Source of the DNA: Pelomonas sp965229315
GTDB taxonomy: Bacteria > Pseudomonadota > Gammaproteobacteria > Burkholderiales > Burkholderiaceae_C
Direction of reading: 5' to 3'
Assembly: GCF_965229315.1 (NCBI RefSeq)
Contig: NZ_CBDDJA010000002.1
Span: 2,604,001 to 2,668,000, forward strand
DNA length: 64,000 bases
The translations under genes were made by a program, and so were the position numbers. Position 1 is the first letter of the stretch. Each line of letters starts with the position of its first letter. Below, in pieces: positions 18,134 to 26,708 of this stretch. The notes under the pieces are model-generated. The model worked only from the letters and a program-made list of their open reading frames with translations, searched no databases and had not been told where the DNA came from.

Positions 18134-18370
18134 CTACGGAGTCCTCGCGGCCACCACGTTCACCTGTTCGCCGTTGAACTGCACCGTCTGCCCCGCACGC
18201 ATCTTGGCCGTCTTGCGCAGCTCGACCTGGCCGTCCACGGTGACCTCGCCTGCGGCGATGAAGGCGCGCGCCTGGCCGCCGCTGTCGGCCAGGCCGGTGG
18301 CCTTCAACAGCTTGTCGAGTTCGATGTGCTCACCGCGGAGCTCTAGCGTGTGGACCTGCATCGGCCGCAT
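18134..18370 (-). CDS. Small S4-domain RNA-binding protein (YbcJ-like)
   Basis: 78 residues (75 if the second ATG at 18361 is used). It is a stand-alone S4 fold: ELDKLLKATGLADSGGQARAF is the first helix-turn, and GEVTVDGQVELRKTAKMRAGQTV the RNA-binding beta-loop, just as in E. coli YbcJ. Its role is unknown; relatives are thought to contact ribosomal or structured RNA. The 5' end overlaps the universal stress gene by 41 bp (32 with the second start) in the same direction, an unusually long overlap that suggests coupled expression. Confidence 0.85.
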   Translation of the reverse strand: MRPMQVHTLELRGEHIELDKLLKATGLADSGGQARAFIAAGEVTVDGQVELRKTAKMRAGQTVQFNGEQVNVVAARTP

Positions 18371-19211
18371 TCTGGCAGTTCGCCCCGACGGCAGGCTCGG
18401 GCCAGATGAGCAGGTCGCAACCGACGCGCGGCAACAGCGAGGCGGCGGTGCTGCCGGTCAGCCACGACAGCCAGCGCGGGCGCTGGGCCTGGCCGACGAC
18501 GACCAGGTCGGCGCGCCCGTGCTCCTGCTGCACGAGGATCTGCTGCGCGGGGTCGCCACGGCCGAGCGTGTAGAGCAGGCGGTTGCGGCGGGCGTCCAGC
18601 ACGCTGCTGGCCCGGCGCAGGTGCTGGTGCGCCTGGCGGTCCAGCGCCTGCTGGTAGGCACCCAGGCTGCGCACCGAGGCTTGCGCCACGGTCAGCCGCA
18701 TCTCCGTGCGCGTATCGACCGCATGAAAAAGCTCGATCACGGCGTCCGGCGCGAAGGCTGCCGCAGCCTGCAGCATGTCCTCGGCGCACACCGGCGCCGT
18801 GCCCAGCGCCACCAGCGGTCGGGCATAGGCCTGCACGGCTGGGCCGCGCACGACCAGCAACGGACGGCACTGCGGCGCGAGCAGCCGCCGCGCCAGCGAG
18901 CGGCGCAGGCCGCCCAACCCAGGTATCTCCGGAGCCGGCCAGCCCAGCACCAGCACAGCGGGGAGCGCGGTGGCGGCCTCGCGCAGGCCGGCCTCGTCCA
19001 GCGTGCCCAGCGCACGCACCGGCAGGCGGTGCCGGCGCGCCAGCATCGCCGCGCAGCGCGGCAGGCGCTCGGCCGCGTCGGGTGGGCCGCTGCCGGCCAG
19101 ATGGGCCAGGGCCAGTGCGGCCCCGTGGCGGCGGGCCAGCAGCACGGCGCGCTGCACGGCATGGTCGGCAGCCGCCGAGAAGTCGGTGACGAGAAGCAGG
19201 GAAGTCATCAT
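18330..19211 (-). CDS. Tandem-domain universal stress protein (UspA family)
   Basis: 293 residues made of two UspA folds. The first begins MTSLLLVTDFSAAADHAVQRA; the second ends with VVVGQAQRPRWLSWLTGSTAASLLPRVGCDLLI, where the G-x2-G-x9-G-(S/T) nucleotide-loop pattern is only partly kept. The C-terminal 14 residues overlap the downstream S4 gene. Such tandem Usp proteins are cytoplasmic and are induced by stress or growth arrest (family knowledge). A second ATG follows immediately (Met-Met), so the start is uncertain by one codon. Confidence 0.88.
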   Translation of the reverse strand: MMTSLLLVTDFSAAADHAVQRAVLLARRHGAALALAHLAGSGPPDAAERLPRCAAMLARRHRLPVRALGTLDEAGLREAATALPAVLVLGWPAPEIPGLGGLRRSLARRLLAPQCRPLLVVRGPAVQAYARPLVALGTAPVCAEDMLQAAAAFAPDAVIELFHAVDTRTEMRLTVAQASVRSLGAYQQALDRQAHQHLRRASSVLDARRNRLLYTLGRGDPAQQILVQQEHGRADLVVVGQAQRPRWLSWLTGSTAASLLPRVGCDLLIWPEPAVGANCQNAADAGPHARAPR

Positions 19212-19299
19212 GGAAACGGGTCCTTGGCCGGAAGCCGCCCAGGGCGGCGCAGCCCGCCGGGCGACAGGCCACGGGCGGGAGGGCGTCAGTGGTGAGGTG

Positions 19300-19707
19300 T
19301 CAGCGGCTGAGGTCGCCGCTGGACTCGGGCTGGTACAGCAGCGCCTGGATGCGCAGCCGGGCGCCGCTGCGGCCGGCCGGGCTGGGCCACCTCAGCTCGG
19401 CGCCCACGGCGCGGCCCAGCAGGCTCAGACCCACCGGTGACAGCACCGAGATGCACCCGAGTTCGGGCCGGGCCTCGGCGGGGTAGCACAGCGTCAGGCG
19501 CTGCGGCTGACCGCGCGCGGGGTCGACCACCTCGACCTCGGAGTTCATCGACACGACGTCGGCCGGCAGTTGCGCCGGGGGCAGCAGTTCGGCGCTGTCC
19601 AGCAGGTCCTGCAACGGCTCGTGCTGCAGCGCCAGGCGCCGCAGGCGCTGGTGGTCGAGTTCGCTGAGCAGGCGGTCGGCGACCGCCGTGGAAGACACGG
19701 GAAACAT
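19300..19707 (-). CDS. Rnk-like GreA/GreB-family regulator
   Basis: 135 residues from the ATG at 19707, which has GAGG 8 bp upstream; the longer ORF start does not. A short N-terminal helical region (VADRLLSELDHQRLRRLAL) is too short for the Gre coiled coil, as in Rnk. The C-terminal GreA/GreB FKBP-like domain is clear: DVVSMNSEVEVVDP, RLTLCYPAEA and ISVLSPVGLSLLGRAVGAEL. Rnk-type proteins bind RNA polymerase near the secondary channel. The gene lies 88 bp upstream of the universal stress gene on the same strand, in keeping with a stress-related cluster. Confidence 0.85.
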   Translation of the reverse strand: MFPVSSTAVADRLLSELDHQRLRRLALQHEPLQDLLDSAELLPPAQLPADVVSMNSEVEVVDPARGQPQRLTLCYPAEARPELGCISVLSPVGLSLLGRAVGAELRWPSPAGRSGARLRIQALLYQPESSGDLSR

Positions 19708-19989
19708 GGCAAGGCCTCGATCAGGGCCGGCCGCCGCCGAAAGAACGGCGCGGCGGCACGGCATCGCGCTGGGGGTGGGCCCGGCGATCGAGGTTGCGCT
19801 ACGTGGGGAGAGGGAGGTGGATCGCCGGGCTCAGGAATCTGCGGCCGGGCGCTGCAAGGCCACGGCCGCACGCGTGCCCGCCGACGCGTCGGCGACGGGC
19901 ATGAGGCGTTGCAGTTGAACCGTGTATGGCATGGCGGTGCGCATTGTGCCCCAGTGCGCCACGCCGGACGCAGGCACCGGCGGCCGGGC

Positions 19990-21705
19990 TCAGCGGCCCA
20001 GGCGCTGCCGCGCCGCGTCGCGGATGGCCGTCAGCGTCGCGCGGGAGGTGCTCACGTCGCTGGACAGGCGCAGGTGCAGCAGCGCCGGCTTGCCGGCCGC
20101 GATGGCCGCATCCAGCGCCGGGCCGACTTGGTCGGTACTCTCCGCCTTCACGGCCAGGAAACCGTAGGCTTCGGCCAGCTGGGCGAAGTCCGGGTTGAAC
20201 AGGTCGCTGCCCGACACGCGGCCCGGGTACTCGCGCTCCTGGTGCATGCGGATGGTGCCGTAGGTGCCGTTGTCGACGACGATGACCAGCAGCTTGCTTG
20301 CGCCGTAGCCCGTGGCCGTGGCCAGCTCCTGGCCCGTCATCAGGAAGTCGCCGTCGCCGGCGATGTTGACGACCCAGCGGTCCTGCTGGAGCAAGGCCGC
20401 AGCGACAGCGGCCGGCACGCCGTAGCCCATCGCGCCGGAGGTCGGCGCGAGCTGCGTCTTGCCGAAGCGGTGCAGCCCGGTGTAGCGGTGAAAGCGGTGC
20501 AGCCAGCCGCTGTAGTTGCCGGCGCCGTTCGTGAAGACGGTGCCCTCGGGCAGCTTGGCGTCCAGCAGGCGGATGACCTCGGCCATGTCCAGCGGCGCGA
20601 CCGGCGTGGGCACCAGGTTGGCCTGGTAGTCGGCGTTGGCGGAGGCCGTCCAGTCGCGCCACGCGATGCTGGCGGGCGGCGCCAGCGCCGCGAGCGCCGG
20701 CGCGGCCTGGCTCATGCTGGCGTTGATGAGCAGCTCGGCCGTGTAGACGCGGCCCAGCTCCTCGGCGCCGGCATGGAGGTGGATGAGTTGCTGCGCGGGA
20801 CGCGGCGCCTGCAGCAGCGTGTAGCCGCCGGTGGTCATCTCGCCCAGGCGCGGGCCGATGGCGAGGATGAGGTCGGCAGCCTTCACGCGCTCGGCCAGCT
20901 TCGGATTGATGCCGATGCCCACGTCGCCCGCGTAGTTCGGGTGCGCGTTGTCGAACAGGTCCTGGAAGCGGAAGGCGCAGCCCACGGGCAGCTGCCACGC
21001 CTCGGCAAACGTCTGCAAGGCGGCCGTGGCCCCAGGCGTCCAGCCGCCGCCGCCGGCGATGACCAGCGGCCGCTGCGCCGCGGCGAGGCGCTCGCGGAGT
21101 TCGGCCAGCGCGGCCGGCGTCGGCGCGCTTTCGGCCGGCCGCGCGGGCGCGACGACGGGCGCCGTGATGGGCTGGGTCAGCATGTCCTCGGGCAGCACCA
21201 GCACCACGGGGCCGGGCCGGCCCTGTATCGCGGTGTGGAAGGCGCGGGCCACGTACTCCGGCAGCCGCTCGGCGTCGTGCACCTCGCCCACCCACTTGGC
21301 CATGCCCAGCGTGCCGGGGCCGAACATCTGGCGGTAGTCCACCTCCTGGAAGGCTTCGCGGTCGCGCTGGTCGCTGGCGACCTGGCCGATGAACAGGATC
21401 ATCGGCGTCGAGTCCTGGAAGGCCGTGTGCAGGCCGATGCTGGCGTTGGTCGCGCCCGGGCCGCGGGTCACGAAGCAGATGCCCGGGCGGCCGGTCAGCT
21501 TGCCCTGCGCCTCGGCCATGAAGGCCGCGCCGCCTTCCTGGCGGCAGGCGATGAAGCGGATCTTGCCGGCGTGCTCGTGGAAGCCGTCGAGCACGGCGAG
21601 GTAGCTCTCGCCCGGCACGCCGAAGGCCGTGTCGACGCCCTGGGCGACCAGCGCCTCCACGAGGGCGTGGCCGGCCAGGCGCGAAGTTGCAGCTTGTCTA
21701 GTCAT
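19990..21705 (-). CDS. Thiamine-diphosphate-dependent enzyme of the acetolactate synthase family
   Basis: 571 residues with the full three-domain ThDP fold. N-terminal PYR domain with the catalytic Glu57 in RQEGGAAFMAEAQG; central domain with GGGGWTPGA; C-terminal PP domain with GDGD at 450-453 followed about 25 residues later by VVDN for Mg-ThDP. It is not next to ilvN or ilvC, so it is probably not the anabolic acetolactate synthase. Glyoxylate carboligase, sulphoacetaldehyde acetyltransferase, oxalyl-CoA decarboxylase and benzoylformate decarboxylase-like enzymes are alternatives that the sequence alone does not settle. It is monocistronic. Confidence 0.85.
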   Translation of the reverse strand: MTRQAATSRLAGHALVEALVAQGVDTAFGVPGESYLAVLDGFHEHAGKIRFIACRQEGGAAFMAEAQGKLTGRPGICFVTRGPGATNASIGLHTAFQDSTPMILFIGQVASDQRDREAFQEVDYRQMFGPGTLGMAKWVGEVHDAERLPEYVARAFHTAIQGRPGPVVLVLPEDMLTQPITAPVVAPARPAESAPTPAALAELRERLAAAQRPLVIAGGGGWTPGATAALQTFAEAWQLPVGCAFRFQDLFDNAHPNYAGDVGIGINPKLAERVKAADLILAIGPRLGEMTTGGYTLLQAPRPAQQLIHLHAGAEELGRVYTAELLINASMSQAAPALAALAPPASIAWRDWTASANADYQANLVPTPVAPLDMAEVIRLLDAKLPEGTVFTNGAGNYSGWLHRFHRYTGLHRFGKTQLAPTSGAMGYGVPAAVAAALLQQDRWVVNIAGDGDFLMTGQELATATGYGASKLLVIVVDNGTYGTIRMHQEREYPGRVSGSDLFNPDFAQLAEAYGFLAVKAESTDQVGPALDAAIAAGKPALLHLRLSSDVSTSRATLTAIRDAARQRLGR

Positions 21706-21791
21706 GTGGCCACTTTAGCCGGCCGCCACGCCCCACGGCATTGACACGAGGGGGCCAGCCATAACCTGCGGTGTCGGCAAGACGGCCACGC

Positions 21792-22892
21792 TCACGGCGC
21801 CTCTTGCGCCTGCGTCTGCGCCTCGCCCTCCTCACGTGCGACCGTGAACAAGTCCCACACCGCCATGAACATCGCCGCGATGACCGGGCCGATGACGAAG
21901 CCGTTGATGCCGAACACGGCCATGCCGCCGATGGTGGAGATCAGCACCAGGTAGTCGGGCATCTGCGTGTCCTTGCCGACCAGGATGGGGCGCAGCACGT
22001 TGTCCACGAGGCCGATGACCAGCACGCCGTAGGTGATCAGCGCCACACCCTGCCAGATCGCGCCCGTGACCAGGAAGTAGATGGCCACCGGCCCCCAGAT
22101 CAGGCCTGCGCCGATGGCCGGCAGCAGCGACAGGAAGGCCATCAGCACCGCCCACAGCAGCGCCCCCTTGATGCCGAAGAACCAGAACGCCAGGCCCCCG
22201 AGGGCGCCCTGCGCGGCGGCGACCAGGATGTTGCCCTTGACGGTGGCGCGGATCACGGTGATGAACTTCGCCGCCAGGTGCTTGCGGTGCTCGGGCGCCA
22301 GCGGCACGGCCGCGCGGATGCGCTGGCTCAGCGCCATGCCGTCGCGCAGCAGGAAGAACGCCAGGTACAGCATCACGAAGAAGCCGACCACGAAGTCCAG
22401 CGCGTTCTGGCCCATGCTGTAGACATAGGTCGCGATCGCCTGGCTGCCGCGCCCGACGGCGTCGGTGATGCGGGTCTGGATCTCCTTGAGGTCGGTCAGC
22501 CCGAAATGCTCCAGCAGGTCGTGCGCCCAGCCCGGCAGCACGCCGATGACCTGCTCGAAATAGCGCGGGAAGTCCGTCTCGCCGGACTGCATGCGCTGGT
22601 ACAGCGCGGCGCCCTCCTTCACCAGCATGCCGGTCAGGAAGATCAGCGGCAGCACCACCATGAGCACGACCAGGAACACCGTCGCGAGCGCGGCCAGCGT
22701 GCGCCGCTGCTTCCACTTGCGCAGCAGCCCCGCGTGGACCGGCATGAAGACGATGGCGATCACCGCCCCCCAGAACACCGCGCCGCTGAACGGCAGCAGG
22801 ATCCACACGAATGCCGCGCTGACCGCCATCAGCAGTGCCAGGAAGGCGTTGTGCTCCAGCAGGGGCGAGGTGGCGAAGTTCTTGAATTTCAT
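21792..22892 (-). CDS. AI-2E family transporter (PerM/YdiK-like)
   Basis: 366 residues from the ATG at 22892 (the upstream ORF extension is Arg/Pro-rich and lacks membrane character). About 7-8 membrane segments, including a long amphipathic middle region and the family signature FFLLRDG followed by HRKHLAAKF, then GLVDNVLRPILVG near the C-terminus. Members include TqsA (AI-2 export) and Na+/H+ antiporters, so the substrate is open. It is a single gene, 92 bp downstream of arr on the same strand. Confidence 0.85.
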   Translation of the reverse strand: MKFKNFATSPLLEHNAFLALLMAVSAAFVWILLPFSGAVFWGAVIAIVFMPVHAGLLRKWKQRRTLAALATVFLVVLMVVLPLIFLTGMLVKEGAALYQRMQSGETDFPRYFEQVIGVLPGWAHDLLEHFGLTDLKEIQTRITDAVGRGSQAIATYVYSMGQNALDFVVGFFVMLYLAFFLLRDGMALSQRIRAAVPLAPEHRKHLAAKFITVIRATVKGNILVAAAQGALGGLAFWFFGIKGALLWAVLMAFLSLLPAIGAGLIWGPVAIYFLVTGAIWQGVALITYGVLVIGLVDNVLRPILVGKDTQMPDYLVLISTIGGMAVFGINGFVIGPVIAAMFMAVWDLFTVAREEGEAQTQAQEAP

Positions 22893-22984
22893 GCGGCGCG
22901 GCGGGTCGGCCCGAGGGCGGGCGGTGTTGCGCATGGTACGGGCCGGACGGCCCTCGCCATGCAGGCGCACGCCGGCTCGGTGCG

Positions 22985-23398
22985 TCAGTCGTCGACGGCC
23001 TCGATGCCCTGGGCCTTCAGGCGTGCGAGGTGCTCGTGCATGGCCCTCAACTGATCCGCCGAATGGCCTTGCCAGTCCGACACCTCGCCCGTCACCCGCA
23101 GTGCCTCGCGCGAGCGGTACGACTTCGTCGGATTGCCGGGGAACTTCTTGTCCGTCAAATTGGGGTCGTCGACGATCTCGCCCGTCGGCTCGACGATGTA
23201 GATGCGGCCACGGCCTTCGCCCATGGCCAGCTCCGCACCCCAGATGGCCGCGTCCAGCGTGGCAGTGAGATAGACGTGCCTGGCCTGTCGGCGCTGGCCG
23301 TAGTTGGAGGCATGGCCGGGCCGGATCAGGTCCCCGGGCTTCAGGTCCGCCTTGGTGCCGTGGTAGTACGGCGGCGCCGCAATGGCCGGCGCGTCCAT
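22985..23398 (-). CDS. arr: Rifamycin ADP-ribosyltransferase
   Basis: 137 residues, the normal Arr size. The whole protein matches the family: YYHGTKADLKPGDL with catalytic-site His13, SNYGQRRQARHVYLTATLD, AIWGAELAMGEGRGRIYIVE, DDPNLTDKKFPGNPT with Asp78 (spacing to His13 as His19-Asp84 in the mycobacterial enzyme) and SYRSREALRV. Arr transfers ADP-ribose from NAD+ to the C23 hydroxyl of rifampicin and inactivates it. The start codon overlaps the stop of the upstream MFS gene by one base (TGATG), so the two are translationally coupled. No integron or transposon signs surround it; it looks like a chromosomal copy. Confidence 0.93.
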   Translation of the reverse strand: MDAPAIAAPPYYHGTKADLKPGDLIRPGHASNYGQRRQARHVYLTATLDAAIWGAELAMGEGRGRIYIVEPTGEIVDDPNLTDKKFPGNPTKSYRSREALRVTGEVSDWQGHSADQLRAMHEHLARLKAQGIEAVDD

Positions 23399-24654
23399 CA
23401 GGCCGGCACCGCGCCCAAGGACCTGCGGCTCAGGCCCAGGCCCACGAGGCCGGCCGACGCGATGCCCATGATCAGCGCCAGCGCCGCGCCGCCGAAGATG
23501 CCCAGCGTCACGCCGCGGTCCATCAGCGCGCCGAACACCGGCGCCGCCACCGCGAAACCCACGTCCAGGCCCGAATACACCGTGCCGTAGACGCGCCCCG
23601 TGGCGCCCGGTGGCGAGGCGCGCTTGATCAGCATGTCGCGCGACGGGCCCGCCACGCCGGTGCCGAAGCCGGCCAGCGCCGCGACGACGGCGGCCACCAG
23701 GCCGGGCAGCACGCCGCTGGCCGTCAGCAGCAGCAGCGCGGCTGCGAACGCCATGGCCAGCGCGATGGTGCGCTCCAGTTTCTCGGCGCGGGCGACCAGG
23801 AAGCCGCCGAACACCATGCCGGCGGCACCCGCCAGCATGTAGCCGGTGACGACGTAGGCGGTCAGCGTGGCGGGCAGGCCGTAGGCCTTCTGCAGCGCAG
23901 GGCTGGCGAAGCTCTGGATGGCCGACAGCGCCGCCGTGCTCCAGAAGAAGAAGGAGAAGCACAGCCACACGGACGGCAGCTTCAGGAAGGCCATCGGGTG
24001 CTCGACCTTCGCGCCGGCGGCCGGTTTGGCGTGATGCCACTCGCCCTGGCGGTCGTCGATGGCAGCGCGCTGCCAGAACAGCAGGCCCATGACGGCGAGC
24101 GCGACCAGCGCGGTGCCCAGGTAGGCGAAGCGCCAGTTGCCGGTCGCCTCGGCGATGCCGATGGAGAACACCGGTGCGAACGCCCAGCCCAGGTTGCCCG
24201 TGATGCCGTGGACCGAGAAGGCATGGCCCAGGCGCGGCTGCGAGACGCGCTTGTTCAGGATGGTGAAGTCCGCCGGGTGGAACGGCGCATTGCCCAGGCC
24301 GGCGAGCGCCGCCGCCAGCATCAGGCCGCCGAAGCCCTGCGCGAGCCCCGCCGCGACCGACGCCACCGTGAAGCAGCCCATCGCGAAGAACAGCACCGGC
24401 CGCGCGCCGACGCGGTCGACGATGAAGCCCGACAGCGCCTGGCCCGCGCCCGAGATGATGAAAAAGGTCGTCACCAGCAGGCCCAGCTCCGAATAGCTCA
24501 GGCCGAACGCCTGGATGAACGCCGGGAACAGCGGCGGCAGCAGCATGTGGAAGAAGTGCGAGGTGCCGTGCGCGACGCCGATGGTCGAGATCGTCGTGAT
24601 GTCGCGCCGGCGCTGGCGGCTGGCGTCGAGGGAGGAAGCGAGTGCGGTCACCAT
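23398..24654 (-). CDS. MFS efflux-type transporter coupled to arr
   Basis: 418 residues from the ATG at 24654; the longer ORF would run through the divergent AraC gene. Twelve predicted membrane segments. The N-terminus HGTSHFFHMLLPPLFPAF and a GFIVDRVGARPVLFF loop (motif A) resemble the fosmidomycin-resistance/NimT group of drug exporters. Its stop overlaps the arr start, and its start is 70 bp from a divergent AraC-type gene, an arrangement like nimR-nimT (yeaM-yeaN) of E. coli. A drug or metabolite efflux role is inferred; coupling to Arr suggests rifamycin-like compounds or their ADP-ribosylated forms. Confidence 0.85.
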   Translation of the reverse strand: MVTALASSLDASRQRRRDITTISTIGVAHGTSHFFHMLLPPLFPAFIQAFGLSYSELGLLVTTFFIISGAGQALSGFIVDRVGARPVLFFAMGCFTVASVAAGLAQGFGGLMLAAALAGLGNAPFHPADFTILNKRVSQPRLGHAFSVHGITGNLGWAFAPVFSIGIAEATGNWRFAYLGTALVALAVMGLLFWQRAAIDDRQGEWHHAKPAAGAKVEHPMAFLKLPSVWLCFSFFFWSTAALSAIQSFASPALQKAYGLPATLTAYVVTGYMLAGAAGMVFGGFLVARAEKLERTIALAMAFAAALLLLTASGVLPGLVAAVVAALAGFGTGVAGPSRDMLIKRASPPGATGRVYGTVYSGLDVGFAVAAPVFGALMDRGVTLGIFGGAALALIMGIASAGLVGLGLSRRSLGAVPA

Positions 24655-24724
24655 GCCCGCCACTCTAGGGGCTTCGCTGCCGGCCCGGTTACGATGGTTC
24701 GTCAAGTTCTGTCGAAATCCGGTC
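24655..24724. promoter_or_regulatory. Divergent promoter region between MFS-arr and AraC gene
   Basis: Only 70 bp separate the two divergent start codons, so promoters and any AraC-type operator must overlap here. A -10-like TACGAT is at about 24691-24696 for the plus strand. No clear direct repeat for AraC binding is visible by eye. Confidence 0.4.
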
Positions 24725-25564
24725 ATGGCCAGCCGCCTCAGCGTTCCCGCCTTCTCGCCCGAGCGCTTCGCGCCGACACCGGCCCGCCCGCTGCGTGCCA
24801 AGTCCCGCGTGCTGGAACACCAGACCGACATCCAGCCCCACCGCCACGACTGGGGGCAGTTCGTCTTCTCGATGACCGGCGCCGTGCGCGTCAGCACCGA
24901 CGGCATCCAGGCGGCCGCCTGGCCGGCCGCCTCGGCCACCTACATCGTGCCGCCGTCCCGCGCGGTCTGGATCCCGCCGGGTCTGGTGCATGCCGTGACG
25001 GCCATCGAACGGTGCGACCTGCGCACGCTCTACGTCGGCACGGGCCTGCTGGAAGGTGACGCCTGGCAGGTGGGCCGGGTGCTGGAGGTGTCGCCGCTGA
25101 TGCGTGCGCTGGTGCTGGCCCTGCCCGCGCTGCCGGACCCGCTGCCGGCGGAAGCCGCCGACGACGCCGAGCGGCGCCGCGGGATCGAGCACCTGGTGGT
25201 CATCGAGCTGAAACGGGCGCGCGCGCTGGCGCTGGGTGTGGCGCTGCCGCAGGACGCGCGGCTGCGCAGGCTGTGCGAGGCCATGCTGCGCGAGCCCGGC
25301 CGCCATGCCGGGCTGCAGGCGTGGGCCGCCGAGGCGGGTGCCAGCCCGCGCACGCTGAGCCGGCTGTTCCGCGAGCAGCTCGGCACCAGCTTCGCGCAAT
25401 GGCGTTCGCAGGTGCTGCTGGCCCACGCGCTGACGCTGGCCGCGCGCGGCCGGCCGATGAGCCACATCGCCGCCGAACTGGGCTATGCCAGCGCGAGTGC
25501 CTTCACGGCCATGGTCAGCCGCACGGTCGGCATGCCGCCGCGGCGGTTCTTCGATCACGCCTGA
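24725..25564 (+). CDS. AraC-family transcriptional regulator with cupin sensor domain (NimR-like)
   Basis: 279 residues from the ATG at 24725. N-terminal cupin-like ligand domain: HQTDIQPHRHDWGQFVFSMTG supplies the His-x-His of the barrel, followed by VPPSRAVWIPPGLVHAV. The C-terminal double helix-turn-helix covers about 190-275: LQAWAAEAGASPRTLSRLFREQ and PMSHIAAELGYASASAFTAM are the two recognition segments. The cupin order and length match NimR (YeaM). It most likely controls the divergent MFS-arr pair. Confidence 0.87.
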   Translation: MASRLSVPAFSPERFAPTPARPLRAKSRVLEHQTDIQPHRHDWGQFVFSMTGAVRVSTDGIQAAAWPAASATYIVPPSRAVWIPPGLVHAVTAIERCDLRTLYVGTGLLEGDAWQVGRVLEVSPLMRALVLALPALPDPLPAEAADDAERRRGIEHLVVIELKRARALALGVALPQDARLRRLCEAMLREPGRHAGLQAWAAEAGASPRTLSRLFREQLGTSFAQWRSQVLLAHALTLAARGRPMSHIAAELGYASASAFTAMVSRTVGMPPRRFFDHA

Positions 25565-25626
25565 GGGCCGGCCGGCGCGCGCAGGCGCGTGCGACGATGC
25601 CCCCTCCTCCACTGCGGGAAACGAAC

Positions 25627-26571
25627 ATGCATCGACGCCAACTGGCCCTGGGCCTTGGCAGCACCCTGCTGGCGGGCTTGCCGCTGGCCGCGGTCGCTCG
25701 CGACGACGACGGTGAATTCGTCATCGTGCAGGCGCGCTACGGCGTCATCGGCAAGCAGGTCGACGTGACCGCCCGGCTGCGCGAGCTGGCGCGGCGCGAC
25801 CAGCGCGTGCGGCTCACGAACGAGTTGTTCGGCGTGGACCCGGCACCGGGCCGCACGAAGACGCTGCGCATCATTGCGCGCGACCGGCAGGGGCAGGACC
25901 GCACGCTCGAGTACCGTGAACGCGACTGGATCGACGGCGCGCGCTTCATCGGCTGGCGCAGCGGCAAGTGGGGCGACTCGGGCAGCTGGCAGCCAGGCGG
26001 CGGGCGCAACGACGACTTCCGCGACGGTGGCCGCGACAGCGGCGAGTTCACCATCCTCTACGCCACCTACGGCACGCAGCGCCGTGAGGTGGACGTGACC
26101 GACCGCCTGCGCGAGCTGGCCCGGCGCGACCAGCGCTTTCGCATGGGCAACGAGACCTTCGGCGTGGACCCCGACCCGGGCCAGACCAAACGACTGCGCA
26201 TCGTCGCCCGCGACCGCAACGGCCGCGAACGCAGCTTCGAATATGCCGAGTATTCAACGGTGGACGGCGCGCAGTTCATCGGCTGGGGCGGCGGCGACTG
26301 GGGCGGCCCGAGGCGGCCACCCGCGCCACCGCCCGGCCGCCTCGTCATCGAGAGCGCGAGCTACGGCGTCGACGGTGCATGGAGCGACGTGACGCAGGCG
26401 CTGCGCGCCCAGGTGCGCGGCGACCGCTTCGAGGCCGAGGTGGGCAACGACTTGTTCGGCTTCGACCCGGCGCCCGGCCGCCGCAAGCTGCTGAGCGTGA
26501 CCTACCGCTTCGACAACCAGCCCAGCAGCACGGCGCGCGTGCGGGAGAGCGACACGCTGCGGCTGCCCTGA
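25627..26571 (+). CDS. Exported protein with three tandem DnaJC11-C-like (DUF3395) repeats
   Basis: 314 residues. N-terminus MHRRQLALGLGSTLLAGLPLAAVA is a Tat/Sec-like signal. Three repeats follow at about 30-110, 140-220 and 239-312. Each reads: a strand ending in Tyr-Gly, DVT-xx-LR, a variable charged stretch, then N-(E/D)-x-FG-(V/F)-DP-x-PG-xx-K-x-L and a strand (R-I-x-A-R-D or S-V-T-Y-R). Repeats 1 and 2 are nearly identical and 110 residues (330 bp) apart, with a shared IDGARFIGW/VDGAQFIGW end. Repeat 3 is more diverged and lies after a Pro-rich linker. The unit resembles the DUF3395 domain found at the C-terminus of DnaJC11 and in bacterial secreted proteins. Function is unknown. Confidence 0.8.
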   Translation: MHRRQLALGLGSTLLAGLPLAAVARDDDGEFVIVQARYGVIGKQVDVTARLRELARRDQRVRLTNELFGVDPAPGRTKTLRIIARDRQGQDRTLEYRERDWIDGARFIGWRSGKWGDSGSWQPGGGRNDDFRDGGRDSGEFTILYATYGTQRREVDVTDRLRELARRDQRFRMGNETFGVDPDPGQTKRLRIVARDRNGRERSFEYAEYSTVDGAQFIGWGGGDWGGPRRPPAPPPGRLVIESASYGVDGAWSDVTQALRAQVRGDRFEAEVGNDLFGFDPAPGRRKLLSVTYRFDNQPSSTARVRESDTLRLP

Positions 26572-26708
26572 GCGGACCGGCGGCGGCCGGCGTCGACAAT
26601 CCCACCGCTGCGGCACGGCCCGCGCGACGGCCGCCCGTGCCCACAACCCGGCAGAACCGCCCGAAGCCGTCTAGCATTTCCGCAAGAAGACTCAATAGAC
26701 GCACCCGC

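Noticed and set aside
19708..19989. Possible small gene in the 282-bp gap between the Rnk-like and ThDP genes
   Set aside because: Short ORFs on both strands lack ribosome binding sites and any protein-like pattern.
23399..24040. N-terminal extension of the arr ORF
   Set aside because: Lies in another frame of the MFS gene; the Arr family begins at the ATG at 23398.
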